In this document: positions 41,078 to 53,113 of the stretch, piece by piece
Layout: each line of letters opens with the position of its first letter
Numbering within the stretch: position 1 is the first letter of the stretch
Assembly (NCBI RefSeq): GCF_011684115.1
Contig: NZ_JAADJV010000006.1
Coordinates: forward strand, 108,729-172,728
Length of the DNA stretch: 64,000 bases
Direction: 5' to 3'
DNA from: Rahnella aceris
Lineage (GTDB): Bacteria > Pseudomonadota > Gammaproteobacteria > Enterobacterales > Enterobacteriaceae
Made by a program: the position numbers and the translations under genes
Notes under the pieces: generated by a model
Told to the model about the DNA's origin: nothing
Seen by the model: only the letters and a program-made list of their open reading frames with translations
Database searches by the model: none

Positions 41078-41575
41078 GTGAAAAAGTGGTTATATGCCGC
41101 AGGCCTCGGTTTAGTTATGGCTTCTTCAGCTAGCGTTCAGGCTGCTGATAAAATTGCTATCGTTAACGTAGCAAGTATTTTCCAACAAATGCCTGCTCGT
41201 GAAGCTGTAGCAAAACAGCTGGAAAACGAGTTCAAAAGCCGTGCGACAGATTTGCAATCTCAGGAACGTGATCTGCAAACCAAAATGCAACGTCTGCAAC
41301 GCGATGGCTCTACAATGAAAGCCAGCGACCGTTCTAAACTTGAAAAAGACGTAATGGCTCAGCGTGAAGCATTCTCTGCAAAAGCGCAGCAATTCGACCA
41401 GGACAACCGTCGTCGTCAGGGCGAAGAGCGCAACAAAATCCTGAGCCGTATTCAGGACGCTGTGAAAACTGTAGCAAGTAAAGAAGGTTATGACGTTGTT
41501 ATCGATGCTAATGCCATTGCATATGCTGACAATAGCAAAGACATTACTGCTGATGTGCTGAAACAGGTTAAATAA
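41078..41575 (+). CDS. skp: Periplasmic chaperone Skp (OmpH)
   Basis: Skp is a trimeric jellyfish-shaped holdase that carries unfolded outer-membrane proteins across the periplasm to BAM. The start codon is GTG. The 165-residue precursor has a signal peptide cut after VQAAD, an oligomerisation region, and a long charged coiled-coil tentacle (about residues 45-125). It sits between bamA and lpxD as in E. coli and is in the sigma-E regulon there. Confidence 0.96.
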   Translation: MKKWLYAAGLGLVMASSASVQAADKIAIVNVASIFQQMPAREAVAKQLENEFKSRATDLQSQERDLQTKMQRLQRDGSTMKASDRSKLEKDVMAQREAFSAKAQQFDQDNRRRQGEERNKILSRIQDAVKTVASKEGYDVVIDANAIAYADNSKDITADVLKQVK

Positions 41576-41577
41576 AC

Positions 41578-42600
41578 ATGTCTTCAATTCGACTGGCTGA
41601 TCTCGCACAGCAGTTGGATGCACAATTGCACGGTGATGGCGAAATTGCCATCACCGGCGTTGCTTCAATGCATTCCGCACACTCTGAGCAAATCACGTTT
41701 TTATCAAACAGCCGTTACCGTGAACAGTTGGCTTCCTGCAATGCAGGCGCCGTAGTGTTGACCGAAGCGGATCTGCCATTTTGCCCTACAGCGGCATTAG
41801 TGGTTAAAAACCCTTACCTGACGTATGCGCGGATGGCGCAATTGCTGGATACCACGCCAGCACCGGCAGTGGATATCGCGGCGAGTGCGGTGATTTCAGA
41901 CAGTGCAACATTAGGTAAGAATGTCTCGGTTGGCGCAAATGCAGTCATCGAATCAGGCGTTGTATTGGGTGACAATGTTGTCATCGGTGCAGGCTGTTTT
42001 ATCGGTAAAGAGGCAAAAATAGGCGCTGGCACACGGTTGTGGGCCAATGTTTCTATTTATCACCGCGTTGAAATCGGCGAGCAGTGCTTGATTCAGTCAG
42101 GTACTGTGATCGGCGCTGATGGTTTTGGTTATGCCAATGATCGTGGTAATTGGGTTAAAATCCCACAGTTAGGTACTGTCATTATCGGTGACCGTGTTGA
42201 AATCGGTGCCTGTACCACGATTGACCGTGGCGCACTGGATGACACTATCATTAGCAATGGCGTCATCATTGATAACCAATGTCAGATTGCACACAACGTC
42301 GTGATTGGAGACAATACGGCGGTCGCTGGCGGTGTTATTATGGCCGGTAGTCTGAAAATTGGACGCTACTGCCAGATCGGCGGAGCCAGTGTTATCAATG
42401 GTCACATGGAAATCTGTGATCAGGCCGTAGTGACGGGAATGGGAATGGTAATGCGACCAATCACTGAACCTGGGGTATACTCCTCCGGTATCCCGTTACA
42501 ACCGAATAAAGTTTGGCGTAAGACGGCTGCATTGGTAATGAATATCGACGAGATGAATAAACGCCTCAAAGCTGTCGAGCGTAAAATCGAAAAAGATTAA
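41578..42600 (+). CDS. lpxD: UDP-3-O-(3-hydroxymyristoyl)glucosamine N-acyltransferase
   Basis: LpxD adds the N-linked hydroxyacyl chain in the third step of lipid A synthesis. The 340-residue protein (E. coli 341) has an N-terminal uridine-binding domain, a left-handed beta helix of hexapeptide repeats, and a C-terminal helix. The catalytic histidine lies in [18 protein letters not shown]. It starts 2 bp after the skp stop. Confidence 0.97.
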   Translation: MSSIRLADLAQQLDAQLHGDGEIAITGVASMHSAHSEQITFLSNSRYREQLASCNAGAVVLTEADLPFCPTAALVVKNPYLTYARMAQLLDTTPAPAVDIAASAVISDSATLGKNVSVGANAVIESGVVLGDNVVIGAGCFIGKEAKIGAGTRLWANVSIYHRVEIGEQCLIQSGTVIGADGFGYANDRGNWVKIPQLGTVIIGDRVEIGACTTIDRGALDDTIISNGVIIDNQCQIAHNVVIGDNTAVAGGVIMAGSLKIGRYCQIGGASVINGHMEICDQAVVTGMGMVMRPITEPGVYSSGIPLQPNKVWRKTAALVMNIDEMNKRLKAVERKIEKD

Positions 42601-42667
42601 TTACCACCTACGGTGCTGCTTTGTGTTCCCTTCGTTGAGTGAACCTGCGACATACGTTCCTATTTGC

Positions 42668-42705
42668 GGCCTGCCTGATGACCTTCTTTTGGGGTCTGGC
42701 AGGCC
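42668..42705 (+). other. Stable hairpin upstream of fabZ
   Basis: GGCCTGCC (42668-42675) pairs with GGCAGGCC (42698-42705), with an inner GACC/GGTC stem. No T run follows, so it is unlikely to be a terminator; it may shape the lpxD-fabZ message or its processing. Confidence 0.45.
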
Positions 42706-42747
42706 GTGTTATTGATGCCATCAGTTTTTATAGACAGGAAGAGTATT

Positions 42748-43203
42748 TTGACTACTGACACTCATACTCTGCATATTGAAGAGATACTGGATTTACTGCC
42801 ACACCGTTACCCGTTCTTGCTGGTTGATCGCGTGTTGGATTTTGAGAAAGGGAAATTTTTGCGCGCTGTGAAAAACGTTTCTTTTAACGAACCGTTCTTC
42901 CAGGGCCATTTCCCGGGTAAACCGATTTTCCCGGGCGTTTTGATTCTGGAAGCAATGGCTCAGGCCACCGGCATTCTGGCATTTAAAAGCGTTGGAAAAC
43001 TGGAACCTGGCGAATTGTATTATTTTGCAGCAATCGACGATGCACGCTTTAAACGTCCGGTCCTGCCGGGTGACCAGATGGTTCTGGAAGTTGAATTCAT
43101 TAAAGAGCGTCGTGGCGTTGCTCGTTTCAAAGGTGTCGCGAAAGTCGATGGCGAGATCGCTTGCGAGGCATCAATGATGTGCGCCCGCCGCCGGGAGTCT
43201 TAA
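42748..43203 (+). CDS. fabZ: 3-hydroxyacyl-[acyl-carrier-protein] dehydratase FabZ
   Basis: FabZ dehydrates 3-hydroxyacyl-ACP in fatty acid elongation, competing with LpxA for 3-hydroxymyristoyl-ACP and so balancing phospholipid and lipid A. The 151-residue hot-dog protein has the active-site His in [16 protein letters not shown] and the Glu in LILEAMAQA. The start is TTG at 42748, giving the E. coli length; a longer in-frame ATG at 42706 has no family support. Confidence 0.97.
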   Translation: MTTDTHTLHIEEILDLLPHRYPFLLVDRVLDFEKGKFLRAVKNVSFNEPFFQGHFPGKPIFPGVLILEAMAQATGILAFKSVGKLEPGELYYFAAIDDARFKRPVLPGDQMVLEVEFIKERRGVARFKGVAKVDGEIACEASMMCARRRES

Positions 43204-43206
43204 TAC

Positions 43207-43995
43207 ATGATTGATAAAACCGCCTTTATTCATCCAAGCGCTATTGTTGAAGACGGTGCTGTTATCGGTGCCAGAGTTCATATCGGTCCTTTCTGCTACG
43301 TGGGTTCCCAGGTAGAAATTGGTGAAGGCACCGAGCTTAAATCACACGTAGTTCTTAATGGCGTGACCAAAATTGGTCGCGATAACCGCATCTTTCAGTT
43401 CGTTTCCATTGGTGAAATTAACCAGGATCTGAAATATGCCGGTGAACCAACACGCGTTGAGGTCGGCGATCGCAACAATATTCGTGAGAGCGTTACCATT
43501 CATCGTGGTACCGTTCAGGGCGGTGGTCTGACAAAAGTGGGTAGTGATAACCTGTTGATGGTTAACGCACATATTGCCCACGATTGTGTCATTGGGAATC
43601 GCTGTATTCTGGCGAACAACGCGACCCTCGGTGGTCACGTTGAGGTTGATGATTTCGCGATCATTGGCGGCATGACGGCAGTGCATCAGTTCTGTATTAT
43701 CGGTGCGCATGTGATGGTGGGTGGATGTTCCGGGGTTGCTCAGGATGTTCCTCCGTTTGTCATTGCGCAAGGTAACCATGCGACACCTTTCGGCATCAAT
43801 ATCGAAGGGCTTAAGCGACGTGGTTTCGAAAAAGCCGATCTGCACGCTATCCGCAATGCTTATAAGTTACTGTACCGCAGCGGTAAAACGCTGGAAGAAG
43901 CACAACCGGAAATCGCTGCTATCGCGGCTGAATTCCCGAAAGCTAAACCTTTCAGTGATTTCTTTGACCGCTCAACGCGCGGTATTATTCGCTGA
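43207..43995 (+). CDS. lpxA: UDP-N-acetylglucosamine acyltransferase LpxA
   Basis: LpxA performs the first step of lipid A synthesis, O-acylation of UDP-GlcNAc with 3-hydroxymyristoyl-ACP. The 262-residue length equals E. coli. It is a left-handed beta helix of hexapeptide repeats with the catalytic histidine in [13 protein letters not shown] (about residue 125) and a helical C-terminus. It begins 3 bp after the fabZ stop. Confidence 0.98.
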   Translation: MIDKTAFIHPSAIVEDGAVIGARVHIGPFCYVGSQVEIGEGTELKSHVVLNGVTKIGRDNRIFQFVSIGEINQDLKYAGEPTRVEVGDRNNIRESVTIHRGTVQGGGLTKVGSDNLLMVNAHIAHDCVIGNRCILANNATLGGHVEVDDFAIIGGMTAVHQFCIIGAHVMVGGCSGVAQDVPPFVIAQGNHATPFGINIEGLKRRGFEKADLHAIRNAYKLLYRSGKTLEEAQPEIAAIAAEFPKAKPFSDFFDRSTRGIIR

Positions 43996-44013
43996 TCTGC
44001 GCTACGGAAAACA

Positions 44014-45162
44014 ATGCAAAAGCCTGTTCTGACAATTGGCCTGGTGGCCGGTGAAACGTCCGGTGACATTCTTGGCGCCGGGCTGATTCGAGCCTTGAAG
44101 AAGCATCATCCTGATGCCCGTTTTGTGGGTGTCGCGGGTCCGCTGATGCAGGCGGAAGGATGCGAAGCCTGGTACGAGATGGAAGAACTGGCGGTTATGG
44201 GCGTGGTGGAAGTTCTTGAACGGCTGCCACGCTTGTTGAAAATCCGCAAAGATCTGACCCGTCGTTTTAGCGAACTGAAGCCTGATGTGTTCGTGGGCAT
44301 TGATGCTCCTGACTTCAACATCACGCTTGAAGGTCGTTTGAAGCAGCGCGGTCTGCGTACTATTCACTATGTCAGCCCGTCTGTCTGGGCCTGGCGTCAA
44401 AAACGTGTTTTCAAAATCGGCAAGGCAACGGATCTGGTTTTGGCATTCCTGCCTTTCGAAAAAGCGTTTTATGACAAATTCAATGTTCCCTGTCGTTTCA
44501 TTGGTCATACGATGGCCGATGCGATGCCGCTGCATCCTGATAAACAGGCTGCACGTTTGTCACTCGGTATTCCTGAAGATGTGCATTGCCTTGCTTTGCT
44601 GCCGGGAAGTCGTCACGCTGAAGTGGAAATGCTCAGCGCGGATTTTCTGAAAACAGCTTTGCAGCTACGACAGACTTATCCTGATTTACATGTCGTTGTG
44701 CCCCTGGTGAATGCCAAACGTCGCGAGCAGTTTGAACGGATCAAGGCTGAAATAGCCCCTGATCTTCCTGCGCATTTGCTCGATGGGAAAGGTCGGGAAG
44801 CGATGATCGCCAGTGATGCCGCTTTACTGGCATCGGGAACGGCAGCGCTGGAATGTATGCTGGCAAAATGCCCGATGGTTGTGGGTTATCGTATGAAGCC
44901 TTTCACTTTCTGGCTGGCGGAACGTCTGGTGAAAACGCCGTATGTTTCATTGCCAAATCTGCTGGCACGGCGGGAAATTGTCACCGAATTACTGCAAACC
45001 GAATGTGTACCTGACAAACTTTCTGCTGCGTTGCTGCCTTTATTGGCTGGTGGTGAGAAAAGCCGGGAACTGCGTGAGACGTTCCTGGAACTGCATGAAA
45101 GTATCCGCCGTGACGCAGACGAACAGGCTGCTCAGGCTGTCATGGAGCTGGCAAAGCGATGA
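44014..45162 (+). CDS. lpxB: Lipid-A-disaccharide synthase LpxB
   Basis: LpxB joins UDP-2,3-diacylglucosamine and lipid X to form the lipid A disaccharide at the inner membrane. The 382-residue GT-B-like protein has the N-terminal [16 protein letters not shown], the [13 protein letters not shown] motif, and the C-terminal [20 protein letters not shown]. It overlaps rnhB by 4 bp (ATGA). Confidence 0.97.
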   Translation: MQKPVLTIGLVAGETSGDILGAGLIRALKKHHPDARFVGVAGPLMQAEGCEAWYEMEELAVMGVVEVLERLPRLLKIRKDLTRRFSELKPDVFVGIDAPDFNITLEGRLKQRGLRTIHYVSPSVWAWRQKRVFKIGKATDLVLAFLPFEKAFYDKFNVPCRFIGHTMADAMPLHPDKQAARLSLGIPEDVHCLALLPGSRHAEVEMLSADFLKTALQLRQTYPDLHVVVPLVNAKRREQFERIKAEIAPDLPAHLLDGKGREAMIASDAALLASGTAALECMLAKCPMVVGYRMKPFTFWLAERLVKTPYVSLPNLLARREIVTELLQTECVPDKLSAALLPLLAGGEKSRELRETFLELHESIRRDADEQAAQAVMELAKR

Positions 45163-45755
45163 GTGATGTATTTATCTATCCACAAGCTGTCTGTATTGCA
45201 GGCGTGGATGAAGTGGGGCGTGGTCCTTTAGTGGGGGCAGTCGTCACCGCTGCTGTGATTCTTGATCCTGCTAACCCGATTGCCGGGCTGGCAGATTCCA
45301 AGAAACTCTCTGAAAAGCGCCGTGAGGCGTTATACATCGAAATCAAAGAGAAAGCGCTGGCCTGGAGTCTCGGGCGCGCTGAACCACATGAAATTGATGA
45401 ACTGAATATTTTGCATGCCACCATGCTGGCAATGCAAAGAGCCGTTGCCGGTTTGTGTATTACGCCTGATATGGTGCTGATTGACGGCAATCGCTGCCCT
45501 AAACTTCCGATGGCTTCACAGGCGATAGTGAAAGGGGACAGCAAAGTCGCTGAAATTAGCGCAGCCTCAATTTTGGCTAAAGTCACCCGCGACCGCGAAA
45601 TGGTTGAACTGGATCTTCAGTTCCCTGAATATGGTTTTGCGAAGCACAAAGGCTATCCGACGCCGGTGCATCTTGAAAGTCTTGCCCGTCTTGGAGCCAC
45701 TACACACCACCGTCGAAGTTTTTCACCGGTGAAACGCGCGCTCGGACTGGCATAA
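45159..45755 (+). CDS. rnhB: Ribonuclease HII
   Basis: RnhB cuts RNA in RNA-DNA hybrids and starts removal of single ribonucleotides from DNA. The 198-residue length equals E. coli. The catalytic acids are in [13 protein letters not shown] and VLIDGNRCP. Its ATG overlaps the lpxB stop, and dnaE follows 83 bp later. Confidence 0.97.
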   Translation: MSDVFIYPQAVCIAGVDEVGRGPLVGAVVTAAVILDPANPIAGLADSKKLSEKRREALYIEIKEKALAWSLGRAEPHEIDELNILHATMLAMQRAVAGLCITPDMVLIDGNRCPKLPMASQAIVKGDSKVAEISAASILAKVTRDREMVELDLQFPEYGFAKHKGYPTPVHLESLARLGATTHHRRSFSPVKRALGLA

Positions 45756-45838
45756 CGCGTCATTTGTTCCTGCCCGTTTTTATTGCTAAAAAAGACGGGC
45801 ACACAAACCTTTAATTCACTCATTTCTGGACTCTGGAT

Positions 45839-48800
45839 ATGGCCGAACCTCGTTTTATTCATCTGCGTGTACATAGCGACTATTCCATGGTGGATGGGCT
45901 TGCGAAGGTCGGTCCGCTGGTGAAATGCGCAGCGTCACTCGGCATGCCTGCTCTGGCGATTACCGATTTCACTAACTTGTGCGGACTGGTTAAATTTTAC
46001 GGTGCGGCACATGGCGCAGGTGTAAAACCGATTATCGGTGCAGACCTGAATGTCCAAAGCGAAATTCTGGGTGATGAACTGGCCCAACTGACTGTTCTGG
46101 CGATGAATAATCAGGGTTACCAGAACCTGACATTATTGATTTCCAGAGCATATCAGCGCGGTTACGGCGCAGCCGGGCCGATCGTCGACCTCGAATGGCT
46201 GGCAGAACTCAATGAAGGTTTGATCCTGCTGTCCGGCGCGAGAATGGGTGATGTCGGTAAGTTTCTGACCCGCGGAAATGATTTGCAAGTCAGTCAGTGC
46301 CTGGATTTCTACCAGCAGTATTTCCCTGATCGCTATTATCTCGAATTGATCCGTACCGGTCGGGCAGAAGAAGAAAACTATCTGCATGCGGCGGTCGCAC
46401 TGGCGACAGAACGCGGTTTGCCGGTGGTGGCAACCAACGACGTGCGCTTTATGGTGCCGACCGACTTTGATGCCCATGAGATTCGTGTTGCGATCCACGA
46501 TGGCTTTACACTGGATGATCCTAAACGTCCGCGCAATTACACTTCACAGCAATATATGCGCAGTGAAGATGAAATGTGCGAGCTGTTTGAGGATTTGCCT
46601 GAAGCTCTGCAAAACAGCGTGGAAATCGCCAAACGCTGTAATGTCACCATCCGTCTGGGCGAATATTTTCTGCCGCAGTTTCCTACCGGTGATATGACCA
46701 CTGAAGATTTTCTGGTCGAAAAATCAAAAATCGGGCTGGAAGAGCGCCTTGAGTTTTTATTCCCGGATCCGGAAGTTCGTGCACAAAGACGCCCTGAATA
46801 TGACGAGCGTCTGGACATCGAACTTAAAGTTATCAACCAGATGGGTTTCCCCGGTTACTTCCTGATCGTAATGGAATTCATCCAGTGGTCGAAAGATAAC
46901 AGCGTGCCTGTCGGGCCGGGGCGTGGTTCCGGTGCGGGTTCTCTGGTGGCGTATGCCCTGAAAATCACCGATCTGGATCCGCTCGAGTTTGACCTGCTGT
47001 TCGAACGTTTCCTTAACCCTGAACGTGTTTCCATGCCCGACTTTGACGTCGACTTCTGCATGGAAAAACGCGACCGGGTTATCGATCACGTTTCAGAAAT
47101 GTATGGCCGCGAAGCGGTCTCGCAGATCATCACCTTCGGTACCATGGCGGCCAAAGCGGTGATCCGCGATGTGGGGCGTGTTCTGGGCCATCCTTACGGT
47201 TTCGTTGACCGCATTTCCAAACTGGTGCCTCCTGATCCGGGGATGACGCTTGAAAAAGCATTTGCCGCTGAGCCGCAGTTGCCAGAGATTTACGAGGCTG
47301 ACGAAGAAGTTAAGTCGCTGATCGATATGGCGCGTCAGCTGGAAGGTGTAACCCGTAATGCCGGTAAACATGCCGGTGGTGTGGTGATTGCGCCGACCAA
47401 AATCACTGATTTCGCGCCGCTTTATTGTGACGCAGAAGGTAATCACCCGGTCACGCAGTTCGATAAAAATGACGTGGAATACGCGGGTCTGGTGAAGTTC
47501 GACTTCCTCGGTCTGCGTACGCTGACCATCATCGACTGGGCGCTGGAGATGATCAACGCCCGCCGTGCGAAAGCCGGTGAGGCACCGCTGGATATTGCGG
47601 CCATCCCGCTGGATGATAAAAAAAGCTTCGACATGCTGCAACGCTCGGAAACCACGGCGGTATTCCAGCTTGAATCCCGCGGCATGAAAGATTTGATCAA
47701 ACGTCTGAAGCCCGACAGCTTCGAAGATATGATCGCACTGGTCGCGCTGTTCCGCCCTGGGCCATTGCAGTCCGGCATGGTGGATAACTTTATTGACCGT
47801 AAACATGGTCGTGAAGAGATTTCTTATCCGGATATCCAGTGGCAGCATGAATCCCTGAAACCTGTGCTGGAGCCGACATACGGCATCATCCTGTATCAGG
47901 AACAGGTTATGCAGATTGCGCAGGTTCTGGCCGGTTACTCGCTGGGTGGTGCAGACATGCTCCGCCGTGCAATGGGTAAGAAAAACCCGGTGGAGATGGC
48001 CAAGCAGCGCGGTGGTTTTGAAGAGGGGGCCAAATCTCGGGGTATTGACGGCGAACTGGCGATTAAAATCTTTGACCTGGTAGAGAAATTTGCCGGTTAC
48101 GGTTTTAACAAATCTCACTCGGCGGCTTACGCTTTAGTCTCGTATCAGACGCTGTGGCTGAAAGCGCACTATCCTGCGGAGTTCATGGCGGCGGTAATGA
48201 CGGCTGATATGGATAACACCGAGAAAGTGGTCGGGCTGGTGGATGAATGCTGGCGTATGGGGCTGAAGATTTTACCGCCTGATATCAACAGCGGTCTGTA
48301 TCATTTCCACGTGAATGATGAAGGCGAAATTGTTTACGGCATCGGCGCGATTAAAGGCGTGGGTGAAGGTCCGATTGAAGCCATTATTGAAGCGCGTAAC
48401 GAAGGCGGCTATTTCAAAGAACTGTTTGATCTCTGCGCGCGTGCTGACGTCAAAAAACTGAACAAACGTATTCTCGAGAAGCTGATCATGTCCGGGGCGT
48501 TTGACCGCCTGGGACCACACCGTGCCGCGTTGATGAGTTCCCTAAGCGACGCATTGAAAGCCGCTGATCAACATGCCAAAGCCGAGGCGATTGGTCAGGT
48601 TGATATGTTTGGTGTGCTTGCAGAAGCACCTGAGCAGGTTGAGAAATCTTACGCGAATGTGATGCCATGGCCGGAACAAACTGTTCTGGATGGCGAACGT
48701 GAGACGCTCGGCTTGTATCTGACCGGCCATCCGATCACACAATATTTGAAAGAAATTGAACGTTATGGCGGCGGCCAGCGTTTAAAAGATATGCATCCGA

Positions 48801-49321
48801 CGGAACGGGGCAAAATGACCGTCGCAGTGGGGCTGGTCCTCGCTGCGCGTGTCATGGTCACCAAGCGGGGTAACCGCATTGGGATCTGTACACTTGATGA
48901 CCGTTCCGGTCGTCTGGAAGTGATGTTGTTCACCGAAGCGTTGGAAAAATTCCAGCATTTATTGGAAAAAGACCGTATCCTTATCGCCACAGGACAGGTC
49001 AGCTTTGATGACTTCAGTGGCGGGCTTAAAATGATGGCCCGCGATGTAATGGACATCAGTGAAGCACGGGAAAAATATGCTCGCGGTCTTGCTATCTCGC
49101 TGACTGACAGGCAAATTGATGACCAGCTTTTGAACCGTCTCCGCCAATCGTTGGAACCACATCGATCGGGGACGATACCAGTGCATCTGTATTACCAACG
49201 AGAAAACGCAAGAGCCCGGCTACGATTCGGGGCGTCATGGCGTGTTACGCCAACGGACAAACTGTTGCTGGATTTGCGAGGCCTGGTCGGTACTGAGCAG
49301 GTGGAACTGGAATTTGACTAA
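45839..49321 (+). CDS. dnaE: DNA polymerase III subunit alpha
   Basis: DnaE is the replicative polymerase catalytic subunit. The 1160-residue length equals E. coli. It has an N-terminal PHP domain ([20 protein letters not shown]), palm with catalytic aspartates in [14 protein letters not shown] (about residues 400-405), fingers with [18 protein letters not shown], a tandem HhH region, an OB fold ([19 protein letters not shown]) and a C-terminal tau-binding region. It is followed 12 bp later by accA. Confidence 0.99.
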   Translation: MAEPRFIHLRVHSDYSMVDGLAKVGPLVKCAASLGMPALAITDFTNLCGLVKFYGAAHGAGVKPIIGADLNVQSEILGDELAQLTVLAMNNQGYQNLTLLISRAYQRGYGAAGPIVDLEWLAELNEGLILLSGARMGDVGKFLTRGNDLQVSQCLDFYQQYFPDRYYLELIRTGRAEEENYLHAAVALATERGLPVVATNDVRFMVPTDFDAHEIRVAIHDGFTLDDPKRPRNYTSQQYMRSEDEMCELFEDLPEALQNSVEIAKRCNVTIRLGEYFLPQFPTGDMTTEDFLVEKSKIGLEERLEFLFPDPEVRAQRRPEYDERLDIELKVINQMGFPGYFLIVMEFIQWSKDNSVPVGPGRGSGAGSLVAYALKITDLDPLEFDLLFERFLNPERVSMPDFDVDFCMEKRDRVIDHVSEMYGREAVSQIITFGTMAAKAVIRDVGRVLGHPYGFVDRISKLVPPDPGMTLEKAFAAEPQLPEIYEADEEVKSLIDMARQLEGVTRNAGKHAGGVVIAPTKITDFAPLYCDAEGNHPVTQFDKNDVEYAGLVKFDFLGLRTLTIIDWALEMINARRAKAGEAPLDIAAIPLDDKKSFDMLQRSETTAVFQLESRGMKDLIKRLKPDSFEDMIALVALFRPGPLQSGMVDNFIDRKHGREEISYPDIQWQHESLKPVLEPTYGIILYQEQVMQIAQVLAGYSLGGADMLRRAMGKKNPVEMAKQRGGFEEGAKSRGIDGELAIKIFDLVEKFAGYGFNKSHSAAYALVSYQTLWLKAHYPAEFMAAVMTADMDNTEKVVGLVDECWRMGLKILPPDINSGLYHFHVNDEGEIVYGIGAIKGVGEGPIEAIIEARNEGGYFKELFDLCARADVKKLNKRILEKLIMSGAFDRLGPHRAALMSSLSDALKAADQHAKAEAIGQVDMFGVLAEAPEQVEKSYANVMPWPEQTVLDGERETLGLYLTGHPITQYLKEIERYGGGQRLKDMHPTERGKMTVAVGLVLAARVMVTKRGNRIGICTLDDRSGRLEVMLFTEALEKFQHLLEKDRILIATGQVSFDDFSGGLKMMARDVMDISEAREKYARGLAISLTDRQIDDQLLNRLRQSLEPHRSGTIPVHLYYQRENARARLRFGASWRVTPTDKLLLDLRGLVGTEQVELEFD

Positions 49322-49333
49322 AATAGGAATGCT

Positions 49334-50293
49334 ATGAGTCTGAATTTTCTTGATTTTGAACAGCCGATTGCGGAACTGGAAGCGAAAATTGACTCGCTGA
49401 CTGCAGTCAGCCGTCAAGACGAAAAATTAGATATTAATCTGGACGAAGAAGTTGCACGCTTGCGCGAGAAAAGCGTTGAACTGACCCGTAAGATTTTCTC
49501 TGATCTGGGTGCCTGGCAAATTGCCCAACTGGCACGCCATCCTCGTCGTCCTTATACGCTTGATTACATCAAACATATCTTTACCGATTTTGATGAACTG
49601 GCGGGTGATCGTGCATTCGCAGACGATAAAGCTATCGTTGGTGGTATTGCTCGTTTGGGCGAACGTGCCGTGATGATCATTGGTCATCAGAAAGGCCGTG
49701 AAACGAAAGAGAAAATTCGTCGTAACTTCGGCATGCCCGCCCCGGAAGGGTATCGCAAAGCGCTACGTCTGATGGAAATGGCTGAGCGTTTCAAACTGCC
49801 AATCATCACCTTCATCGACACACCGGGCGCTTATCCGGGCGTGGGCGCTGAAGAACGTGGTCAGTCTGAAGCGATCGCCCGTAACCTGCGCGAAATGTCC
49901 CGTCTGAATGTCCCGGTTATCTGCACCGTGATCGGTGAAGGTGGTTCAGGTGGTGCACTGGCGATTGGTGTGGGTGATAAAGTTAATATGCTGCAATACA
50001 GCACCTATTCGGTTATTTCGCCGGAAGGTTGTGCATCAATTCTGTGGAAGAGTGCGGATAAAGCCCCTCTGGCCGCGGAAGCGATGGGCATCATTGCACC
50101 GCGTCTGAAAGAGCTGAAACTGATCGACTCTGTGATCCCTGAGCCTTTGGGTGGCGCTCACCGTAACGTAGAAGCGATGGCTGCTTCTCTGCGTGCACAA
50201 CTTGAAGCTGATCTGAGCGATCTGGATGTGTTGAGTACGGAAGAGCTGCGTAACCGTCGTTATCAGCGTCTGATGACTTACGGCTACTGCTGA
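49334..50293 (+). CDS. accA: Acetyl-CoA carboxylase carboxyltransferase subunit alpha
   Basis: AccA, with AccD, transfers the carboxyl group from biotin to acetyl-CoA to form malonyl-CoA for fatty acid synthesis. The 319-residue length equals E. coli. The crotonase-fold core shows [18 protein letters not shown] and [20 protein letters not shown]. It lies directly after dnaE and before a strong terminator that closes the long plus-strand run. Confidence 0.98.
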   Translation: MSLNFLDFEQPIAELEAKIDSLTAVSRQDEKLDINLDEEVARLREKSVELTRKIFSDLGAWQIAQLARHPRRPYTLDYIKHIFTDFDELAGDRAFADDKAIVGGIARLGERAVMIIGHQKGRETKEKIRRNFGMPAPEGYRKALRLMEMAERFKLPIITFIDTPGAYPGVGAEERGQSEAIARNLREMSRLNVPVICTVIGEGGSGGALAIGVGDKVNMLQYSTYSVISPEGCASILWKSADKAPLAAEAMGIIAPRLKELKLIDSVIPEPLGGAHRNVEAMAASLRAQLEADLSDLDVLSTEELRNRRYQRLMTYGYC

Positions 50294-50311
50294 TCCTGAA
50301 CGTGATTTTCG

Positions 50312-50340
50312 AAAGGCCACGCATTGCGTGGCCTTTTTTA
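50312..50340 (+). terminator. Terminator after accA
   Basis: AAAGGCCACGC / GCGTGGCCTTT with an ATT loop is followed by more T, 19 bp after the accA stop. It is a strong rho-independent terminator. Confidence 0.93.
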
Positions 50341-50482
50341 TTGTCCGTTTTCATCTATCCATCTTTCCAGCATTCTTAAATTTCCCCATTTCACTTTAAA
50401 CTCAACGGTAAAGGGTACCCAGCAGGCACTAACCGTGTTTCTATAAATACCTTAGAAAATAAATAACAGAAGGATTTGTCAG

Positions 50483-52630
50483 ATGAATATTATCGCTATC
50501 ATGCGCCCGGAAGGGGCTTACTACAAAGACGAGCCGATCCGTGAACTGGATAGCGCGCTGACGCTTCTCGGATTTCAGGTCATTTATCCGCGCGATCGCG
50601 CGGATCTGCTCAAACTCATCGAAAATAATGCCCGCATTTGCGGCGCTATTTTCGACTGGGATCAGCATAGCGAAGAGCTGTGTACAGCCATTAATGAGCT
50701 GAATGAATATCTGCCGCTTTACGCTTTCATCAATACGCATTCGACGCTGGACGTCGACGTTAATGAAATGCGCATGGTGCTCTATTTCTTTGAATACGCA
50801 CTGAGTGCGGCGGAGGATATTGCCAAACGCATCCGCCAGTACACCGATGAATACATCGATACCATTACGCCGCCGCTGACTAAAGCGTTGTTCACCTACG
50901 TAGAAGAAGGAAAGTACACTTTCTGTACGCCGGGGCATATGGCCGGTACGGCGTTTTTAAAAAGCCCGGTAGGGACGTTGTTCTATGATTTTTTCGGGGC
51001 CAAAACGTTGAAAGCCGATGTGTCGATTTCTGTGACAGAACTTGGTTCCCTGTTGGATCACACTGGTCCGCATCTAGAGGCGGAGGAATATATCGCCCGT
51101 ACTTTCGGCGCCGAGCAAAGTTATATCGTCACTAATGGCACCTCGACGGCCAATAAAATTGTCGGAATGTATGCGGCACCGGCAGGGAGTACGGTGCTGA
51201 TTGACCGCAACTGTCATAAATCGCTCGCCCATCTGATGATGATGACCAATATTGTGCCGGTCTATTTGCGTCCCAATCGCAACGCGTATGGCATTCTTGG
51301 CGGGATTCCTAAGCATGAATTCACCCGCGAAAGCATCGAAGAGAAAATTGCACAGACAGAGAATGCTACCTGGCCAGTGCACGCAGTGATCACTAACTCG
51401 ACTTACGACGGCTTGCTGTACAACACGGATTACATCAAAAACACACTGGATGTTCCGTCGATTCATTTCGATTCTGCATGGGTGCCATACACTAATTTCC
51501 ATCCGATTTATGACGGTAAAAGCGGAATGAGCGGCGAGCGCATTCCCGGAAAAGTCATTTACGAAACGCAATCAACGCACAAACTACTGGCAGCTTTCTC
51601 TCAGGCATCGATGATTCACATTAAGGGTGATTACAACGAAAGTACCTTTAATGAAGCCTATATGATGCACACCACAACATCGCCAAATTACGGCATTGTG
51701 GCTTCTGCAGAAACTGCCGCGGCGATGTTGCGCGGTAACCCCGGACGGCGTCTCATTAACCGCTCGGTTGAACGCGCGCTGCATTTCCGTAAGGAGATAC
51801 AGCGGTTGCGGGAAGAAACCGAGGGCTGGTTCTTTGATATCTGGCAGCCTGAATATATTGATGAAGCCGAGTGCTGGCCGCTGAACCCCGATCAAAACTG
51901 GCACGGTTTTGCCAACGCCGATACCGATCATATGTATCTTGATCCGATCAAAGTGACGATCCTGACACCCGGAATGGATGAAACGGGTAAGCTGGAAGAA
52001 CAGGGGATCCCGGCGGCGTTAGTGGCGAAATTCCTCGATGAGCGCGGTGTGGTGGTAGAAAAAACCGGTCCGTACAATCTGCTTTTCCTGTTCAGTATCG
52101 GCATTGATAAAACCAAATCCATGAGTCTGATGCGTGGCCTGACTGATTTTAAGCGCAGTTATGATCTCAATTTGCGGGTCAAGAATATGCTGCCTGATCT
52201 GTATGCGGAAGATCCTGATTTTTATCGCAATATGCGGATTCAGGATCTGGCGCAGGGGATCCACAAACTGATCGTTCGTCACGACCTGCCGCGTTTAATG
52301 TTGGAAGCATTTGATGTGCTGCCGGAAATGAAAATGACGCCGTACGAAATGTTCCAGCATCAGGTACGCGGACATATTGATGAATGCGACATTGATGAAC
52401 TGGTCGGCAAAGTGTCTGCCAACATGATCCTGCCTTATCCGCCGGGTGTACCTGTGGTGATGCCGGGCGAGATGATCACGGAAGAAAGTCGGGCTGTGCT
52501 CGATTTCCTGATTATGCTTTGTTCAATAGGCGAGCGTTACCCTGGTTTTGAAACTGATATTCATGGAACGCGGCTCACAGAAGACGGGCGCTATCTGGTG
52601 AAGGTCTTAAAACTTCCGGAAGCGGGCTAG
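50483..52630 (+). CDS. ldcC: Lysine decarboxylase, constitutive LdcC type
   Basis: This PLP enzyme decarboxylates lysine to cadaverine. The 715-residue protein (E. coli LdcC 713) has the wing domain, the PLP lysine in STHKLLAAFSQASMIH (about residue 367), and the C-terminal domain. Placement after accA is that of ldcC rather than the acid-inducible cadA; no cadB antiporter or cadC regulator is near. The paralogues are similar enough that LdcC rather than CadA rests largely on location. Its terminator follows at 52637. Confidence 0.9.
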   Translation: MNIIAIMRPEGAYYKDEPIRELDSALTLLGFQVIYPRDRADLLKLIENNARICGAIFDWDQHSEELCTAINELNEYLPLYAFINTHSTLDVDVNEMRMVLYFFEYALSAAEDIAKRIRQYTDEYIDTITPPLTKALFTYVEEGKYTFCTPGHMAGTAFLKSPVGTLFYDFFGAKTLKADVSISVTELGSLLDHTGPHLEAEEYIARTFGAEQSYIVTNGTSTANKIVGMYAAPAGSTVLIDRNCHKSLAHLMMMTNIVPVYLRPNRNAYGILGGIPKHEFTRESIEEKIAQTENATWPVHAVITNSTYDGLLYNTDYIKNTLDVPSIHFDSAWVPYTNFHPIYDGKSGMSGERIPGKVIYETQSTHKLLAAFSQASMIHIKGDYNESTFNEAYMMHTTTSPNYGIVASAETAAAMLRGNPGRRLINRSVERALHFRKEIQRLREETEGWFFDIWQPEYIDEAECWPLNPDQNWHGFANADTDHMYLDPIKVTILTPGMDETGKLEEQGIPAALVAKFLDERGVVVEKTGPYNLLFLFSIGIDKTKSMSLMRGLTDFKRSYDLNLRVKNMLPDLYAEDPDFYRNMRIQDLAQGIHKLIVRHDLPRLMLEAFDVLPEMKMTPYEMFQHQVRGHIDECDIDELVGKVSANMILPYPPGVPVVMPGEMITEESRAVLDFLIMLCSIGERYPGFETDIHGTRLTEDGRYLVKVLKLPEAG

Positions 52631-52636
52631 CAAACT

Positions 52637-52659
52637 GCCCTCTTTAGGAGGGCTTTTTA
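52637..52659 (+). terminator. Terminator after ldcC
   Basis: GCCCTC/GAGGGC with a TTTAG loop, followed by five T, begins 7 bp after the ldcC stop. Confidence 0.9.
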
Positions 52660-52716
52660 TTGACGTGTTTGGCCGCCCTGAGTAACGTGCAGGTCAGAAA
52701 TCAACAGGACATGACT

Positions 52717-53106
52717 ATGCTTAATCTCCGCCAGATCCACCATATCGCCATCATTGGCTCTGATTATCAGGCCAGCAAACACTTCTACTGTGACATTCTC
52801 GGGTTCACGTTACTGGGGGAGTTTTACCGTGAGGAACGCGATTCCTGGAAAGCTGACCTGGCGCTTAATGGTCATTACACCATTGAATTATTCAGCTTTC
52901 CGCAACCGCCAGCCCGGCCAAGTCGTCCTGAGGCGTGCGGATTACGCCATCTGGCGTTCAGCGTTGAAGATATCGCACAGTCCATTTCCGCCCTCACTGA
53001 AGCCGGCATTGTCTGCGAACCGGTAAGAATTGATCCTTACACCGGCAAAAAATTTACTTTCTTCAACGATCCGGATGGCTTGCCGCTGGAACTGTACGAA
53101 TCCTGA
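52717..53106 (+). CDS. yaeR: VOC (glyoxalase I-like) family protein YaeR
   Basis: This 129-residue protein is a single vicinal-oxygen-chelate domain with metal-type residues in IHHIAIIGSDY, TIELFSFP, GLRHLAFSVEDI and PLELYES. It matches E. coli YaeR in length and position between ldcC and tilS. ATG at 52717 is chosen over 52711 because AGGA lies 7 bp upstream. The substrate is unknown. Confidence 0.92.
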   Translation: MLNLRQIHHIAIIGSDYQASKHFYCDILGFTLLGEFYREERDSWKADLALNGHYTIELFSFPQPPARPSRPEACGLRHLAFSVEDIAQSISALTEAGIVCEPVRIDPYTGKKFTFFNDPDGLPLELYES

Positions 53107-53113
53107 TTATCCT

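Noticed and set aside
47093..48118. 341-codon open frame on the minus strand
   Set aside because: It lies wholly inside dnaE, is a reverse-frame shadow, and its peptide shows no recognisable domain.
50483..52630. Acid-inducible lysine decarboxylase CadA
   Set aside because: There is no cadB or cadC nearby and the accA-ldcC-yaeR-tilS order is that of ldcC.
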